A DNA stretch of 64,000 nt from Acetobacteraceae bacterium H6797. GTDB taxonomy: Bacteria > Pseudomonadota > Alphaproteobacteria > Acetobacterales > Acetobacteraceae. Positions within the stretch are counted from its first letter, which is position 1. Every line of letters starts with the position of its first letter. The notes below the pieces were generated by a model that did not search any database, was not told where the DNA came from, and was given only the letters and a program-made list of their open reading frames with translations. A program made the position numbers and the translations under genes. The DNA lies in NCBI GenBank assembly GCA_015223225.1, contig JADFCQ010000002.1, positions 496,001 to 560,000 of the forward strand, given 5' to 3'. Shown here in pieces: positions 24,491 through 33,801 of this stretch.

Positions 24491-26413
24491 AACTTCGTAC
24501 AGCACCTTATTTTCGCGGGTCGCACTTAATAGAGCTGCATTCAAACCGACTAAATCCAGCGCATCTCGTCTAAAAGACGACGAAAACTCTCTATCGATTG
24601 TGACAAAAACGCTTCATCTCCCCCGGCAAAACCTGCAGCCAAAATATTTTTCTTTATTTCAGTCGTTTCCAACAGAGAAAATACAACTGCGCGGCCATCA
24701 GTATCCCACACAAGACGACCAACGGGAGCCCAAACAAAATTTCTTGTCCCCCGATTTGAAAGTGTAAGATCCAAATCTTCCTTATTGTTATTTGCCGATA
24801 TGTACGACAATGCCCTCAATAATTCAAAAAATGCAAAATCTATCTCAAAGTCTTTTTCGCTTATCAAATATTCTTTTTTCCATTTTGATGTCACTTCAAA
24901 TAAATGATCGCTCAGGGGCACCTTCCTGCGATCCAAACCTTCTAAATTTTGCCAAATTTTATTATCACCACCCTCCCAGGCGCCAAGCATAATTTGGCCG
25001 ACGAGAGGGACAAAATTCATACGATTATCTCGAACTAAATGCGAAAATAGGCGAAACAAAACGTCATACCGCTTTGCGTTAATCAAACCCAATCCGTATG
25101 CATATAGCAATAAAACGGCCGGGTATCTTCTCATATGCAACCAAACAACTGTACCGCTGACCGATTCATGACGACTCTCAGCGCCAATGATCTCCCTTAC
25201 TAAAGAAAATTCCCCACCATCGCCCCAACGGCCCATCACGGCAAAGAGGCGAGCCAAAGGCTCAACCGCAGCTTCATACCCGGTCACGCGCCGCCTAAAA
25301 TTATCCACAGACCACTGCTGCCCTAAATCAAACGAAGCATCACTTAATTTTCTTATAAGGGTTGAGTATTCTTCTTTTAATAAATCTGCCAATTGAATTC
25401 TATATTCTGAGCGAGACAAGTATCGCTTCGCCGACCCGATGAGCAATTCCACGCTCTGGACGTTGGGGCGGCGCGTAGCAATCAGTGTTTCCACACGTCG
25501 CTGAAGCGTGCCAAAAAAATTATCAGCATCCGTAATTGGCACAACATTCCCACGCCGAAGATTCAGCAAATCTTCGCCCACGCGAGATAAAGGTCCTCTA
25601 CAGGCCCAATAAAACGGATATCGACGATTTGGCGCTCTCTTCAGTGCAGATCTGAGCGCCAAATCCCAGTCACCCGACCAACCACAGGCAATTAAACCAT
25701 ACTCATCCAGGATACGATCAAGGAGCTTATTCATTGAATCCGAATAATTATCGAGCTCTTCGTTTGTGTTTTTTATGCGACTATCTAAATAATCTCCATG
25801 TAACTTAACAATAAAACATTTACTATGCACAAAAGGAAGCGCCCCTTGAAGATCGTCGTCTGACCGAATTACTGTTGGTTCGACACCTAATTTTCTTAGT
25901 GAAATTCTCCATTAGGCGATCAAAATTTGTCGTCAATATAATCTTGACAAAGCCTTCCCGGACTAGCCAAGCGATTGCTTCGTGAGCTTTAGTTGGAATT
26001 TTTCTACCGTTCTCGATATCATCATCACTAGGCTCTATATAATTGTGAATTATAGATCGTCGTTCGTCCGGTGATTTAGCTAAAATATCCAATATTTCAG
26101 AGTAATCTGGTTCTTTGCCGGTTTTTTGCCGGTACCAGTCAGCCCAATCCGATTGTTCTCCAGCCTGCTCTATTGTTCCTATTCGCCTAATCAAATCTAG
26201 CGTCACCTCCCACCCCGTAGGAATTTGGGCAGCGCGCGAAACTCCCGAGCCTAATAGAAGTGCGTAGACGCCTTTATTTTCAAAAACTGAGAATGCAAGC
26301 GCATTTTCCAGGTCGATCATTTCTCAACACTCATCCCGAGATCGCAGAGAAAATGGAGATAAATCTCTCTCAATGCCAGAGCAGGTTGAAAGGATAGCTT
26401 CACGTTCCTGATT
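24491..26413. other. AT-rich foreign island holding a single SIR2-domain gene
   Basis: Base composition falls abruptly from about 70% to about 40% G+C just after the phoA stem-loop and recovers at the nucleoside hydrolase stop. The island contains one minus-strand gene, frameshifted, and nothing else that looks coding. No integrase, transposase, tRNA or clear flanking direct repeats are visible. It looks like a horizontally acquired insertion between two host genes. Confidence 0.75.
24550..26320 (-). pseudogene. SIR2-like domain protein, interrupted by a one-base frameshift
   Basis: Two adjacent frames form one protein of 589 residues if a single T is removed. Residues 1-139 (first frame, 25823-26320) hold the NAD-site motif LLLGSGVSRAAQIPTGW (glycines from residue 24) and LTTNFDRLMEN with catalytic-type N132. 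The frame breaks at the AAA at 25902-25904 (TTT on the coding strand). With one T fewer, ENSLRKLGVEP continues into FIVKLHGDYLD with H174, the SIR2 histidine, and then 400 mostly helical residues with no domain I recognise (second frame, 24550-25830). SIR2 domains in such proteins degrade NAD+ in anti-phage immunity (Thoeris, DSR, SIR2-pAgo, SIR2-HerA), but no partner gene is present. The frameshift may be real decay or a sequencing error. Confidence 0.85.
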
Positions 26414-27337
26414 CTACTCGAGTCGCCCCAGCGCCTTATCCAGCACCTCAAAAAACCTAGCCGCATCAATCGTCTCGGCCACGGTCGCATTGGCCGGCTG
26501 CTTCAGCCGGTCCCAGCGGTCCACATGCGTCCGCCCCCTACCCGGCCCGACGCCGCACTCCACCACCACATGGCAGTCGCGATTGGTGAAGAGTTCCGGC
26601 GCCACCAGCCAGGCGATGGCGCAGGGGTCGTGCAGCGGATAGGCCTTATTGCCGAAGCGGCGGGACATGGGGATGCCCGCGAGAATGTCGCAGGCCACCT
26701 TGCGGCATTCGCCCTCGCCCTGGCGCAGCTTCTCGATGATCTCGGCGGTCACCAGCGCCTGGGCCGTCAGGTCGAGCGTCACCAGCGTCACCGGCCGACC
26801 GCAGGCGAGCAGCACGGCCAGGCCCTCGGGGTCGCTCATCGCGTTGAATTCGGCCGAGGCGGAGAAATTTCCCTCCCCCCAGGCGCCCGTCATCAGCACG
26901 ATCCGCGCGACCTTCTCGACCAGCGCCGGCTCCGTCGCCAGGGCCAGCGCCAGGTTGGTCGCAGGGCCGAGGCCGATCAGGGTCAGCCCCTCGGGCGGCG
27001 CCTCCCGCAGGGCCGCGCGGATCGCGTCCGCCGCGATGCCGGGCGCGGCCGGCGGGCCTTCCGGCAGGCGCACGCCGCCGAGCCCATCCGTGCCATGCAC
27101 CGCCGTCTCGGAGCGGAAGGCGCCCAGCAGCGGCCGGTCGGCACCCGCGATCACCGGCACCTTCTTTCCCGTCACGCCCACGATGGCGCGCGCATTGGGC
27201 AGGGTCTGGGCGAGGCCGACATTGCCGCCCGCCACGGTCACCATCCGCACGTCCAACTCGGGCGAGCCGAGGGCCAGGAAGAGGGCCAGCGCGTCATCCG
27301 TGCCGGGGTCGCAATCGATGATAACGGGGATGGGCAT
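26414..27337 (-). CDS. Nucleoside hydrolase (inosine-uridine preferring family)
   Basis: A 307-residue calcium-dependent N-ribohydrolase that splits nucleosides into base and ribose. The N-terminal signature is PVIIDCDPGTDDALAL with the aspartate cluster for calcium. Further family segments are IGLGPATNLALAL, SAEFNAMSDPEG and YPLHDPCAIAWL with the C-terminal Asp ligand. I start at the ATG at 27337, which shares one base with the amidohydrolase stop (TGATG), so the pair is coupled. With adenine deaminase close by on the other strand it suggests purine nucleoside use. The substrate is not defined. Confidence 0.92.
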   Translation of the reverse strand: MPIPVIIDCDPGTDDALALFLALGSPELDVRMVTVAGGNVGLAQTLPNARAIVGVTGKKVPVIAGADRPLLGAFRSETAVHGTDGLGGVRLPEGPPAAPGIAADAIRAALREAPPEGLTLIGLGPATNLALALATEPALVEKVARIVLMTGAWGEGNFSASAEFNAMSDPEGLAVLLACGRPVTLVTLDLTAQALVTAEIIEKLRQGEGECRKVACDILAGIPMSRRFGNKAYPLHDPCAIAWLVAPELFTNRDCHVVVECGVGPGRGRTHVDRWDRLKQPANATVAETIDAARFFEVLDKALGRLE

Positions 27338-28524
27338 CAGCCGAGCTCTCTCTCGACGAGGCCACACCACCAGGCCGCGCCATGGATCAGCGCCTCGTCA
27401 TTGAAGTCGAAATGCGAGTTGTGGTGCACGCCCTCGGGATGGGCGGGCGCGCCGGTGCCGAGCCAGCCATAGGCGCCGGGGCGGGCGGCCAGCATGTCGG
27501 AGAAATCCTCGCCCGCGGTGATGGGCGGGTGGTCGTCGCGGGCCAGCGCCTCGCCCATGGTGGCCACGGCCGCCTCATAGGCGATGCGCGCCTGGGCCGC
27601 GTGGTTCACCGTGGGGCCGAGGCGGCGGATGTAGCGCGGCTCGGCCAGCACATCATGGGTGGCGGCGGCACCATGGGCGAGGGCGATGATCCGCTCCTCC
27701 TGCATGTCGCGCGTGGCGGCATTGAGGGCGCGGGCGGTGCCGCTGAGAAACACCTCGCCGGGAATGACATTCGGCGCCAGCGGATTGCCCGCCGCCATAT
27801 GCCCCACACTCACCACGCCAGTCTGCAGCGGGTCGAGGTTGCGGGCGACGATGCTGTGCAGGCTGGTGATGAAGCTCGCGGCGGCCAGCGTTGCATCCGT
27901 GCCGAGATGCGGCTTGGCGCCATGCGTGCCGCGGCCGATGAAGCGCACTTCCCAGGTGTCGGAACTCGCCAGCACCGGCCCCTTGGGCACGGCGATGGTG
28001 CCCAGCGGCAGCCCCGGCAGGTTGTGCAGCCCATAGACGGCATCGCCGGGGAAGCGCTCGAAGAGCCCCTCCTTCACCATCACCCCCGCCCCGCCGCGTG
28101 ACTCCTCGGCGGGCTGGAAGATGAGGTGGACGGTGCCGGCGAAACGCTCCCGGTTCGCGGCCAGCCAACTCGCGGCGCCCATGAGCATGGCCGTATGCCC
28201 GTCATGGCCGCAGGCATGCATTTTCCCGGGCACGGTCGAGGCATAGGGCGCGCCGGTCAGTTCCGGCATGGCCAGGGCATCCATATCGGCGCGCAGCCCG
28301 ATCGCCCGGTTGCCACCCGCGCCGCCCTTGGTGCCGGTGATGGAGCCGACCACGCCCGTCTTCGCGATGCCCGCCTCATAGGGAATGCCGAGGCTTTCCA
28401 GATGTGCCCGCACGATGGCGGACGTGCGCTCCTCCTCGAAGCCGAGTTCCGGATGGGCATGGAAATCGCGCCGCCAGGCGGTCATGGCGGGCTTGAAGGG
28501 GAGAAGGTCGTCCGGTGTCGGCAT
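27337..28524 (-). CDS. M20-family amidohydrolase (hippurate hydrolase/IAA-amino acid hydrolase type)
   Basis: A 395-residue metal-dependent amidohydrolase. It has RRDFHAHPELGFEE, GLRADMDALAM, MHACGHDGHTAML (metal ligands Cys and His), IFQPAEESRGGAGVM with the catalytic Glu, and near the end ITAGEDFSDML. These define the M20D branch, which removes N-acyl groups from amino acids. I start at MPTPDDLL (28524); the frame continues far upstream but only as an antisense shadow of the solute-binding protein gene. It is coupled to the nucleoside hydrolase and divergent from the solute-binding protein gene, 123 bp away. Confidence 0.93.
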   Translation of the reverse strand: MPTPDDLLPFKPAMTAWRRDFHAHPELGFEEERTSAIVRAHLESLGIPYEAGIAKTGVVGSITGTKGGAGGNRAIGLRADMDALAMPELTGAPYASTVPGKMHACGHDGHTAMLMGAASWLAANRERFAGTVHLIFQPAEESRGGAGVMVKEGLFERFPGDAVYGLHNLPGLPLGTIAVPKGPVLASSDTWEVRFIGRGTHGAKPHLGTDATLAAASFITSLHSIVARNLDPLQTGVVSVGHMAAGNPLAPNVIPGEVFLSGTARALNAATRDMQEERIIALAHGAAATHDVLAEPRYIRRLGPTVNHAAQARIAYEAAVATMGEALARDDHPPITAGEDFSDMLAARPGAYGWLGTGAPAHPEGVHHNSHFDFNDEALIHGAAWWCGLVERELG

Positions 28525-28647
28525 GGGCTCGCGGTCGCGTTGCTCGGGGCGGCGGAGCATGTCACGTTGGGGGCGATCCATCCAGAACACGCCGGCAAAC
28601 CCTTCGCCGATCAGGCGCCGGGGCCTTTCCGGCTCACGAGGCCCGCC

Positions 28648-30240
28648 ATGCTGCGCCAGACCCTCCTCGCCACCCTCCCGCTCGCCGCTCTGCTGGCCGC
28701 CCCCATGGGCGCAACCGCCCAGGCCCAGCCGGCCGATACGATGCGCATCGCGGTCGAGGGCGGGCCGACCAGCATCGACCCGCATTTCGCCTCGGTCATC
28801 ACGAACTACGCCTATGCCCGGCATTTCTTCCAGCCGCTGATGGAGCAGGACGCGACGCAGCAGCTTCGCCCCGCCATCGCGACCTCCTGGCGCGTGGTCG
28901 ATCCGCTGACCTGGGAGATCAAGCTCAACCCCGATGTGCGCTTCCAGGACGGCACGCCCGTCACCGTCGAGGATGTGGCCTTCACCCTCTCCCGCGCCGG
29001 TGACGTGCCGAATTCGCCTTCCTCGCTGAACACTTACACGCGCCCCATCAAGGCCGTGGAGCAGGTGGATGCGCATACCCTGCTCATCCGCACCCATGAG
29101 CCGACGCCACTGATGGCGAATTACCTCTCCATGGTGATGATCCTCGCCAAACATGCGGCGGAGGGGCTCAGCACCTCGGATTTCAACAGCGGCAAGGGCA
29201 TGGTCGGCACCGGCCCCTATCGCTACGTCTCCTGGCAGCCGGGCGGCGTCGCGGTGATGGAGCGCTATGACGGGTTCCAGGGCCCGAAGCCCGCTTTCGC
29301 CCGCGTCGAATTCCGCCCCATCGCCAATTCCGGCTCGCGCGTCGCCGCGCTGCGTTCGGGCGATGTGGACCTGATCGAGGTGGTGCCGACCGACGAATTC
29401 GAGCGGCTGCGCAAGGAGACGAATTTCGCCGTGGCGGAAAGCCCGTCGAACCGGCTGATCTTCCTCACCCTCGACAGCGATCGCGAGCAGTCCCCTTACG
29501 TCACCGGCCGGGATGGCAAGCCCATCCCCAACCCGCTGCGTGACCCGCGCGTGCGCCGGGCGCTCTCCAAGGCCATCAATCGCGACGCCCTTGTCCAGCG
29601 CGTGATGCAGGGCCAGGCGGTGGCGAGCAATGACCTCGCACCCGCCGGCTATTTCGGCACCACGCCCGACTTGCAGAAGGCCGAGCCCTTCGACCTCGAG
29701 GGCGCGCGCAAGCTTCTCGCCGAGGCAGGGTTCCCGAACGGCTTCTCCGTGCAGGTGAACGGCCCGAACGATCGCTACCCGAATGATGAGAAGGTGGTGC
29801 AGGCCATCGCCCAGATGTGGACGCGGCTCGGCCTGAACGCGACGGTCGAGACCAAGCCGCGCGGGCCCTGGCTCTCGGAGGCGGCGCAGCTGAAGTATTC
29901 GGTGAACCTGACCGGCTTCTCGCCCAATCCCGAAGTGCTGGGGATGTTGGAATCGCAGATCCACAGCTTCGACCGCGCCCGCGGCATGGGCTCGCAGAAC
30001 CGCGGCCGTTTCAGCAATGCGGAACTCGATGCGCTGATCATGCGCACGCGCGTGACCATGGACGATGCCGAGCGCGCCCGCCTCTCCAGCGAGGCGACGC
30101 GCAAGGCCATCCTGGAGCAGCAGGCGATCATCCCGCTCTATTTCCAGGTGAATACCTGGGCCATGCGCAAGGGCCTCTCCTATGAGGCGCGCACGGATGA
30201 GATGACGCTGGCGACCTCCGTCCGGAGGACGGGAAATTGA
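28648..30240 (+). CDS. ABC transporter solute-binding protein, family 5 (peptide/nickel/opine type)
   Basis: A 530-residue exported protein with signal peptide MLRQTLLATLPLAALLAAP and a likely cut at AQA-QP. The SBP_bac_5 core shows a TSIDPHF segment, FFQPLMEQD, WEIKLNPDVRFQDGTPVTVEDV and a GTGPYRYVSWQPG segment, typical of periplasmic peptide-binding proteins. No permease or ATPase gene lies in the window, so it must work with a transporter elsewhere. I chose the ATG at 28648 because the signal peptide begins there and GAGG lies upstream. Its stop lies within a triplicated repeat that also starts adenine deaminase. Confidence 0.93.
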   Translation: MLRQTLLATLPLAALLAAPMGATAQAQPADTMRIAVEGGPTSIDPHFASVITNYAYARHFFQPLMEQDATQQLRPAIATSWRVVDPLTWEIKLNPDVRFQDGTPVTVEDVAFTLSRAGDVPNSPSSLNTYTRPIKAVEQVDAHTLLIRTHEPTPLMANYLSMVMILAKHAAEGLSTSDFNSGKGMVGTGPYRYVSWQPGGVAVMERYDGFQGPKPAFARVEFRPIANSGSRVAALRSGDVDLIEVVPTDEFERLRKETNFAVAESPSNRLIFLTLDSDREQSPYVTGRDGKPIPNPLRDPRVRRALSKAINRDALVQRVMQGQAVASNDLAPAGYFGTTPDLQKAEPFDLEGARKLLAEAGFPNGFSVQVNGPNDRYPNDEKVVQAIAQMWTRLGLNATVETKPRGPWLSEAAQLKYSVNLTGFSPNPEVLGMLESQIHSFDRARGMGSQNRGRFSNAELDALIMRTRVTMDDAERARLSSEATRKAILEQQAIIPLYFQVNTWAMRKGLSYEARTDEMTLATSVRRTGN

Positions 30241-30291
30241 CGCGTCCGGAGGACGGGAAATTGACGCGTCCGGAGGGTGGGCAACTGATGG
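30220..30291 (+). repeat. Three tandem 24-bp copies carrying a ribosome-binding site and start codon
   Basis: Two identical 24-bp copies (30220-30243 and 30244-30267) and a diverged third (30268-30291) each begin GTCCGGAGG and contain a Shine-Dalgarno-like GGAGG then a start codon: TTG at 30237, TTG at 30261 and ATG at 30288. All three starts are in one frame for adenine deaminase, and the first overlaps the stop of the upstream gene as TTGA. Confidence 0.9.
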
Positions 30292-32084
30292 CCGCCTGGC
30301 CGCCGGTCGCGGGTGGCAGCGTCGATGCCACCATCCGGGCGCGTGCCGTTCGTGCCGCGCGCGGGCTCGAACCTTTCGACCTGCTGCTGACCGGCGGCAC
30401 GCTCGTCGATGTCGCGACGGGCGAGTTGCGCCAGGCCGATATCGGCTGCGTGGGCGGGCTCATCGCCTCGGTCCATCCGCCCGGCACGCGCGGCGATGCG
30501 GCGGAGGTGCATGACCTTACCGGTCGCTTCCTCTGCCCCGGCTTCATCGACAGCCACCTGCATTTCGAGAGCAGCTCGATGCTGCCCGTCGATTACGCCG
30601 CCTCGGTCGTGCCCCATGGCACGCTGACCACGGTGTGGGACCCGCATGAGCTGGCCAATGTGCTCGGGCTGCCCGGCGTGCGCTTCGCCATCGACGCGGG
30701 GAAGGACCTTCCGCTGCGCGTTCTGGTCGCCGCCCCCTCCTGCGTGCCTTCCGCGCCGGGGCTGGAGATCGCGGGGGCCGATATCGGCCCGGCGGAAATG
30801 GCCGAGATGCTCTCCTGGCCCGATGTGCATGGCGTGGCGGAAGTCATGGATATGCCGGGCGTGCTCAAAGGCACGCCGCATATGCAGGGCATCGTCGGCG
30901 CCGGCATCGCGAGCGGCAAGAACGTCAACGGCCATGCGCGCGGCTTCGTGGGGCAGGATCTCGCGGCTTACGCCAGCGCGGGCGTCACCTCGGACCATGA
31001 GATCGTCGGGCCGCAGGATTTCATCGAGAAGCTGCGCGCGGGGCTGACGGTCGAGCTGCGCGGCAGCCATGACTATGTGCTGCCCGGCGTGCTGGCCGCG
31101 CTTTCGGCCCTGCCGATGCTGCCGCCCAACCTCGTGCTCTGCACCGACGACATCCTGCCCGATGAGCTTCTGGCCAAGGGCGGGCTGCGCGACACCATCG
31201 CCCGCGTCATCGCGCGCGGCGTCTCGCCCATCACGGCCATCCGCCTCGCCACGCTGCATCCCGCGATGCGGCTGAAGCGGGACGATATCGGCCTGCTCGG
31301 CCCCGGCCGCCTCGCCGAGATCGTGGTGCTGTCGGACCTTCAGGGCGTGGTGGTGGAACGCGTCTATGTTGAAGGCCGCCTCGCTGCCGAGGGCGGACGC
31401 ATGGTCGAGCCCCTGCCCCGCAAGCTCGAAGGCATGCCGACCGATACGGTGCGCCTCTCGCCCCTCGCGCCGGGCGATTTCCTGCTGCGGCCGAAAGGCG
31501 TCGCGACGGGCAAGGCGCGGCTGCGCTGCGTGAACGGCGCGCGCTTCATGAGCTGGAGCGAGGTGGATGTGACCGTGGAGAACGGCGTCGCCAGCATCCC
31601 GGACGGGCTCTCGCTGCTGACGGTCATCCATCGCCACGGCCGCGCCGATGCCACGCCGCGCCCGGCGCTGGTCGAGGGATGGGGGCAGGTGACGGGCGCC
31701 ATCGCCAGCACCGTGGCCCATGACAGCCACAACCTGCTCGTGCTGGGGCGGGACCCGGCGGATATGGCGGCCGCCGCCAATGCGCTGATCGCCTGCGGCG
31801 GCGGCATGGCGGTGGCGAAGAGCGGGCGGGTGATCGCCCTCTTCCCCCTGCCCGTCGCCGGCCTCGTCGCGACCACGCCGCCCGAGGAGACGGCGGCGAA
31901 TTTCGCGGCCCTGCGGGAGGCGGCGAATCAGGTCGTCGCCTGGCAGCCCCCCTACCGGCAATTCGCCCGGCTGATGGGCGCGGCCCTGGCCTGCAATGCC
32001 GGCCCGCATGTCACGGATCGCGGCATTGCCGATGGCAGCACCGGAGAAGTTTTCGACCCCGCAACGCCCGTCTCCATCGGCTGA
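30288..32084 (+). CDS. ade: Adenine deaminase
   Basis: A 598-residue amidohydrolase-superfamily enzyme that converts adenine to hypoxanthine. Signatures are PGFIDSHLHFESSSM (metal-binding HxH), TTVWDPHELANVLG, VAEVMDMPGV, NVNGHARGFVG, AGVTSDHEI and LCTDDILPDELL (catalytic Asp), then SPITAIRLATLHPAMRL and the C-terminal adenine deaminase domain with VTGAIASTVAHDSHN. I start at the ATG at 30288; in-frame TTGs at 30237 and 30261 would add 17 or 9 residues of the repeat. It is coupled to the upstream solute-binding protein and fits purine salvage with the nucleoside hydrolase nearby. Confidence 0.94.
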   Translation: MAAWPPVAGGSVDATIRARAVRAARGLEPFDLLLTGGTLVDVATGELRQADIGCVGGLIASVHPPGTRGDAAEVHDLTGRFLCPGFIDSHLHFESSSMLPVDYAASVVPHGTLTTVWDPHELANVLGLPGVRFAIDAGKDLPLRVLVAAPSCVPSAPGLEIAGADIGPAEMAEMLSWPDVHGVAEVMDMPGVLKGTPHMQGIVGAGIASGKNVNGHARGFVGQDLAAYASAGVTSDHEIVGPQDFIEKLRAGLTVELRGSHDYVLPGVLAALSALPMLPPNLVLCTDDILPDELLAKGGLRDTIARVIARGVSPITAIRLATLHPAMRLKRDDIGLLGPGRLAEIVVLSDLQGVVVERVYVEGRLAAEGGRMVEPLPRKLEGMPTDTVRLSPLAPGDFLLRPKGVATGKARLRCVNGARFMSWSEVDVTVENGVASIPDGLSLLTVIHRHGRADATPRPALVEGWGQVTGAIASTVAHDSHNLLVLGRDPADMAAAANALIACGGGMAVAKSGRVIALFPLPVAGLVATTPPEETAANFAALREAANQVVAWQPPYRQFARLMGAALACNAGPHVTDRGIADGSTGEVFDPATPVSIG

Positions 32085-32085
32085 T

Positions 32086-32110
32086 CCCCCGCCCCGCACC
32101 AAGGCGGGGG
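32086..32110 (+). terminator. Stem-loop after adenine deaminase
   Basis: CCCCCGCC (32086-32093) pairs with GGCGGGGG (32103-32110) with a 9-nt loop, immediately after the ade stop. The stem is very stable but no T-run follows, so it is a probable end of transcript rather than a canonical terminator. Confidence 0.5.
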
Positions 32111-32238
32111 GCTGCCATGAAAGGGGCAGAATTCTCTGGACCAGGGCGATTTCCATCATACGTAATTGCGCAAATCCAAACCCCGGCCCGGCGCTTGACC
32201 GGTGCTACTAGGGGTCGCCCTCCTCCCATGAGAAACAT

Positions 32239-33795
32239 ATGACGGTGGCTGTCGGACGCGCGGGTAGAGCCCGCCCCCATTTCCTCTCCCGCCTTCGCGC
32301 CACCGTGCTCGCCGGCTCGGTCTGCCTGCTCGTCGCGGGCGGCCTCTCGGCCCTCATCGTGGTGAACCAGCGCGAGGAATTGCTCGAGGAGAACGGCACC
32401 CGGCTGCAGACCACGGCCAGCCTGATGGCGGAGAGAATGGATACCGGCCTGCAGAACTGGGCCAAGGACGTCTCGCTGCTCGCCCGTTTCTCCGTCTTCC
32501 AGCAGGAGCCGCCCGATCGCGACAATGCGCGCCAGCTTCTGGAAGACCTGAAGACGCGCTCGCCCGAATTCTCCTGGATCGGCTTCACCGGCACCGATGG
32601 CCGCGTCATCGCCGCGACGGGCAGGCTGCTGGAAGGCGTCGATGTCTCCGCGCGGCCCTGGTTCGGCGGCGGGCTGCGCGGGCTCTATCTCGGCGACGTG
32701 CATCCCGCCGTGCTGCTGGCCCGGCTCCTCCCGGCCGATGAGGGCGGCGAGAATGCTTATTTCGTCGATGCCGCCGCCCCGGTGAGGGGCAGCGATGGCC
32801 GGGTGAAAGGCGTGGTCGCCGGGCATCTCAACTGGCGCTGGGCCGAGACCCTGCGGCAGGAGATGCTCCGCCTCGCTCCCTCGCGGGAGGCGCCTTCCAT
32901 CGCCATCCTCAGCAAGGACAATGTCGTGCTGCTGGGCGATGAGGGCGAGCGCGGCAAGCCGGGCGTGACCGCCGCCCCGGCCGGGAGTGCCGCCGGATGG
33001 ATCGAGGAGGCCGATGGCAAGACCCTGACCGGCTTCGCCCATACCCAGGGCACGCCCGAACATCCCGGCCTGGGCTGGACGGTGCTGGTCCGCCGCGATG
33101 CCACCGCCATCCTCGCCCCGCTCTGGACTCTGTCGGTCTGGCTCGCCCTCGGTACCATCGCCATCGGCATCGGCGGCGGGTTGCTCGCGGGCTGGCAGGT
33201 GAGCCGCTTCGGCCGCGCGCTGCGGGCGATCAACCAGGGCTCCGGCGATAGCGACGCGGTGGCGGAACTCGACAATATCGCCGCCACGCTGACCAAGCTG
33301 CGCGATGCCGCCTATCGCGATCCGCTGACCGGCCTGCTCAACCGCGCCGGTTTCGCCACTTGGCGGGAGGCCAATCCGGCCGCCGAGAAGGAATCCGCGC
33401 TGCTGGCGCTCGATCTCGACGGCTTCAAGCCCATCAACGACAAATACGGCCATGCCGCCGGCGATGCCGTGCTGGTCGCGATCGGGCATTGGCTGCAGGC
33501 CAATCTGCGCCAGGGCGATTGCGCGGTGCGGACGGGCGGCGACGAATTCGTGCTCTGCCTGCTCGGCCCGGCCGACAAGGCCGAGACGGCCGCCAATGGC
33601 GTGGCGGCGCGCTTCCAGGCGATGCTGAGCCAGGGCATGGAAACCAGCCTCGGCCGCATGACGCTCGGCTGCAGCATCGGCATGGCCATCGTGCCGCGCG
33701 ACGCCGCGGGCATCGACGAGGCCATCAACGTCGCCGATGCGGCGCTCTACCGCATCAAGCACGCGCGCGGCCCCTCGGTACGCCGCATCGCCTGA
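32239..33795 (+). CDS. Membrane diguanylate cyclase with an extracytoplasmic Cache domain
   Basis: A 518-residue sensor protein. A membrane helix near residues 18-40 is followed by a periplasmic dCache-like domain (about 45-290), a second helix (about 295-318) and a C-terminal GGDEF domain beginning DPLTGLLNRAGF. The active site is GGDEF at 433-437, so it should make cyclic di-GMP from GTP. The product-inhibition I-site is also present, RQGD at 424-427, five residues before GGDEF. There is no EAL domain. No tightly linked partner gene is seen, though the glycogen operon is convergent, with only six bases between their stops. The ligand sensed is unknown. Confidence 0.94.
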   Translation: MTVAVGRAGRARPHFLSRLRATVLAGSVCLLVAGGLSALIVVNQREELLEENGTRLQTTASLMAERMDTGLQNWAKDVSLLARFSVFQQEPPDRDNARQLLEDLKTRSPEFSWIGFTGTDGRVIAATGRLLEGVDVSARPWFGGGLRGLYLGDVHPAVLLARLLPADEGGENAYFVDAAAPVRGSDGRVKGVVAGHLNWRWAETLRQEMLRLAPSREAPSIAILSKDNVVLLGDEGERGKPGVTAAPAGSAAGWIEEADGKTLTGFAHTQGTPEHPGLGWTVLVRRDATAILAPLWTLSVWLALGTIAIGIGGGLLAGWQVSRFGRALRAINQGSGDSDAVAELDNIAATLTKLRDAAYRDPLTGLLNRAGFATWREANPAAEKESALLALDLDGFKPINDKYGHAAGDAVLVAIGHWLQANLRQGDCAVRTGGDEFVLCLLGPADKAETAANGVAARFQAMLSQGMETSLGRMTLGCSIGMAIVPRDAAGIDEAINVADAALYRIKHARGPSVRRIA

Positions 33796-33801
33796 GGGGC
33801 T

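Noticed and set aside
24550..26320. The SIR2 region as two separate genes in an operon
   Set aside because: The second frame lacks its own start and ribosome-binding site, and removing one T joins them into a continuous SIR2 fold.
28525..29964. Upstream extension of the M20 amidohydrolase frame
   Set aside because: It is antisense to the solute-binding protein and shows no family similarity beyond 28524.
30180..32159. Minus-strand frame of 659 codons opposite adenine deaminase
   Set aside because: Its repeated C-terminal peptide is only the reverse reading of the 24-bp tandem repeat.
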